Of a stretch of 64,000 nucleotides of DNA, positions 62,559 to 64,000 are shown in pieces. The stretch lies in NCBI GenBank assembly GCA_023078555.1, contig CM041200.1:7169361-7233360 (forward strand), in the 5' to 3' direction. The position numbers were made by a program, and so were the translations under genes. Positions within the stretch are counted from its first letter, which is position 1, and each line of letters opens with the position of its first letter. The notes below the pieces were generated by a model, which saw nothing but the letters and a program-made list of their open reading frames with translations, made no database searches and was not told where the DNA came from. Source of the stretch: Ulva prolifera. Lineage: Eukaryota; Chlorophyta; Ulvophyceae; Ulvales; Ulvaceae.

Positions 62559-64000
62559 GTGGCGGACATGCTGGACGACGCCACGTCTGCGACAAGCATG
62601 TGCAAAGCCTTTGCGCACGACTACGTGGCCCCCCTGGTCCATCCCCGGACGCCTGCAGCCTCTGAACAGGGCACCGAAGCCGCCGCAACGCCCGTGAGCA
62701 CGCCCAGAAAGGTGAGGCTGAGGCCGCGATGCAAGCACCCTCAGCCGTGCCTGGCCGTCCGCCACGCGTTCCTCTGGGGTGCGGGGCTGGGCTCTGAGGT
62801 GGAGCTGGGGGAGGTGGGCCCCGCAGAGGCAACCCCCTGCTGCGCCGCTGCTGCCCGCGCCAAGCACCCCTCCGCGGCGCTGCACCTGCCGCAAGGCAAG
62901 CCAGGCACAGTGTTGAAGGTGTGCCTGGCCACATGATGCATGGCTTTGTGAGCCATGCTGAAGTCACTACCGATCCTGGCACAGCCCATGACATGCTGCC
63001 GCGGACATGCATAGGGATGCAGCTGATGTGCGCGGTATGAAGCTGATGTGCGCGGACTGCAATCCCTAGGGTGATTGTATACATCTTCAACGTTTTCTCA
63101 CACGCGTGCGATTGCGGCCTCTCGGTGTCCCCTGTAAATGGCATGATTGTCTCGGCCACGCGCCACTGCAATGCTGTCACTTTCACAACAGGCACCAAAC
63201 TGGCACTGCACAACCAACTCGCGTGACCGCCTTCCAATGCTTTGTAGTCAGGTCTAGACATGTTCTTTGGGAGGTGCTGAAGTTCCCGGTCCAAAACATC
63301 AAGCAGGAAGAGTAAATCGGGTGATGCAGAAACATAATCCATATTCAGTTCTGCAGCCATGGAAGCTTGCTCACATGCGTCAGCCTCCAGAATAATGAAC
63401 AGCCAGCTGCTGCTCGGGGTCTTGAGTAATCAGCTGTCTGAGGTGCACAATCATACACTTTACGATGAGTTCATCACCCCCTCCCCTGCAGGCACTCGAG
63501 GCCCTCCCGGAGCACCTCCTGCTGCGCGTGCTGCGCGCCTGGGCCGCCCCCCTCCCCACCCAGCTCGCCACGCTGCCGCGCCGCATGCATGCTGCCGTCA
63601 TCGCCGCGGCTTACGCCTCTGTGGAGTCCAGCCGCTCCATATCGCTCGGCGGGCTCGATCCGCAGCCTTTCCGCTGCGCGCTGCGTGCTGTGGCTGCCCT
63701 TGCCAGCATGCAGCGCGTGGACACCATCACCCTCGCACCGCCCCACCGCGGCTCCGTCAGGCAGCAGGCATCCGAATGCATGGGGCCCATGCAGCTCATA
63801 GCGCGCCACCTGTGCCCGCTTGTGGCCATCACCTCCCTCCACTTGACAAGTATGCCACGGGTCTGGCTTGGGAGCAACAACCTTCGTCAGCTGTCATGCG
63901 TTACATGCATGCCGCACCTCCGTGCCGTCGGCGTCGATGATGTGAAGCAGAGCCTCATCCCGGCACTCGTAGCCACCCTGGCCCACATGCCGCATCTGTG
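62559..64000 (+). CDS. Partial gene, possible F-box/leucine-rich protein (runs off the window)
   Basis: Two exons can be placed: 62559-62711 and 63492 to the window end, joined in phase 0 with GTGAGG/CTGCAG boundaries. The second exon is open for 509 bases and has the GC-rich codon use of the other genes. It begins ALEALPEHLLLRVLRAW, a leucine-rich opening that recalls an F-box, followed by a helical stretch and Leu-spaced segments (LCPLVAITSLHL, MPHLRAVGV) like degenerate leucine-rich repeats. The first exon (VADMLDDATSATSMCKAFA) is not recognised. The start is unknown; the first exon could instead begin at 62503 after an earlier acceptor. If the F-box reading is right it would be an SCF substrate adaptor, but this is weak because the motif is judged by eye only. 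Confidence 0.5.

Noticed and set aside
62479-63360. 293-codon minus-strand frame
   Set aside because: It lies opposite a better supported plus-strand exon, with no motif and repeat-derived ends.
1-64000. CRISPR arrays, bacterial operons, rRNA genes
   Set aside because: No regularly spaced repeats, no ribosome-binding-site-led gene strings and no rRNA signatures were seen; the gene structure is eukaryotic.

Overview
The window looks like nuclear DNA of a GC-rich green alga. All the convincing genes are split by introns of roughly 80 to 1200 bases with donors of the type GTGCG, GTGTG or GTACG and acceptors ending TGCAG. Three genes have a TGTAA-type polyadenylation signal 50 to 95 bases after the stop. 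The histidyl-tRNA synthetase is of the long plant type, and a germin-like protein and a plant-type desiccation-related ferritin-like protein are present. A chlorophyte, perhaps a trebouxiophyte, is an inference; the sequence does not name the species. Non-coding DNA is very rich in ATGCAT/GCATGC words and in repeats.

Layout. 1-7 kb: no host gene, only repeat debris (two MITEs, non-LTR retrotransposon pieces on both strands). 7.1-12.0 kb (+): an eight-exon gene for a secreted protein joining a ferritin-like desiccation-related domain to a spondin domain. 13.4-15.4 kb (-): a secreted germin-like cupin. 15.4-22.6 kb: gene-poor, with a long inverted repeat. 22.8-25.1 kb (+): a putatively exported metallo-beta-lactamase-fold hydrolase with a tRNA-derived SINE in its first intron. 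27.4-35.1 kb (-) and 53.2-60.5 kb (+): two paralogous, oppositely oriented receptor-like kinases with a beta-helix-like ectodomain, one membrane segment and a complete kinase domain. 40.1-40.8 kb (+): a Cgr1/CCDC86-type ribosome-biogenesis protein. 41.3-47.9 kb (+): cytosolic-type histidyl-tRNA synthetase. 50.5 kb (-): an intron-containing tRNA-Pro(AGG). 62.5 kb to the window end (+): a partial gene, perhaps F-box/LRR.

Exon models were built by hand. For each multi-exon gene the splice phases agree at every junction and the total coding length is a multiple of three. The two kinase genes also support each other: eight of the nine exons of one match the eight exons of the other with the same intron phases.

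The genes do not form an operon-like system. Four of them (ferritin-spondin, germin-like, MBL hydrolase, receptor kinases) encode exported or membrane proteins, which would suit cell-wall, desiccation or surface-sensing roles; that link is inference. The best-documented mobile DNA is a family of about 103-bp hAT-like MITEs: six copies, four with perfect or 7/8-matching 8-bp target-site duplications directly at the element ends, three of them inside introns of the genes described here.
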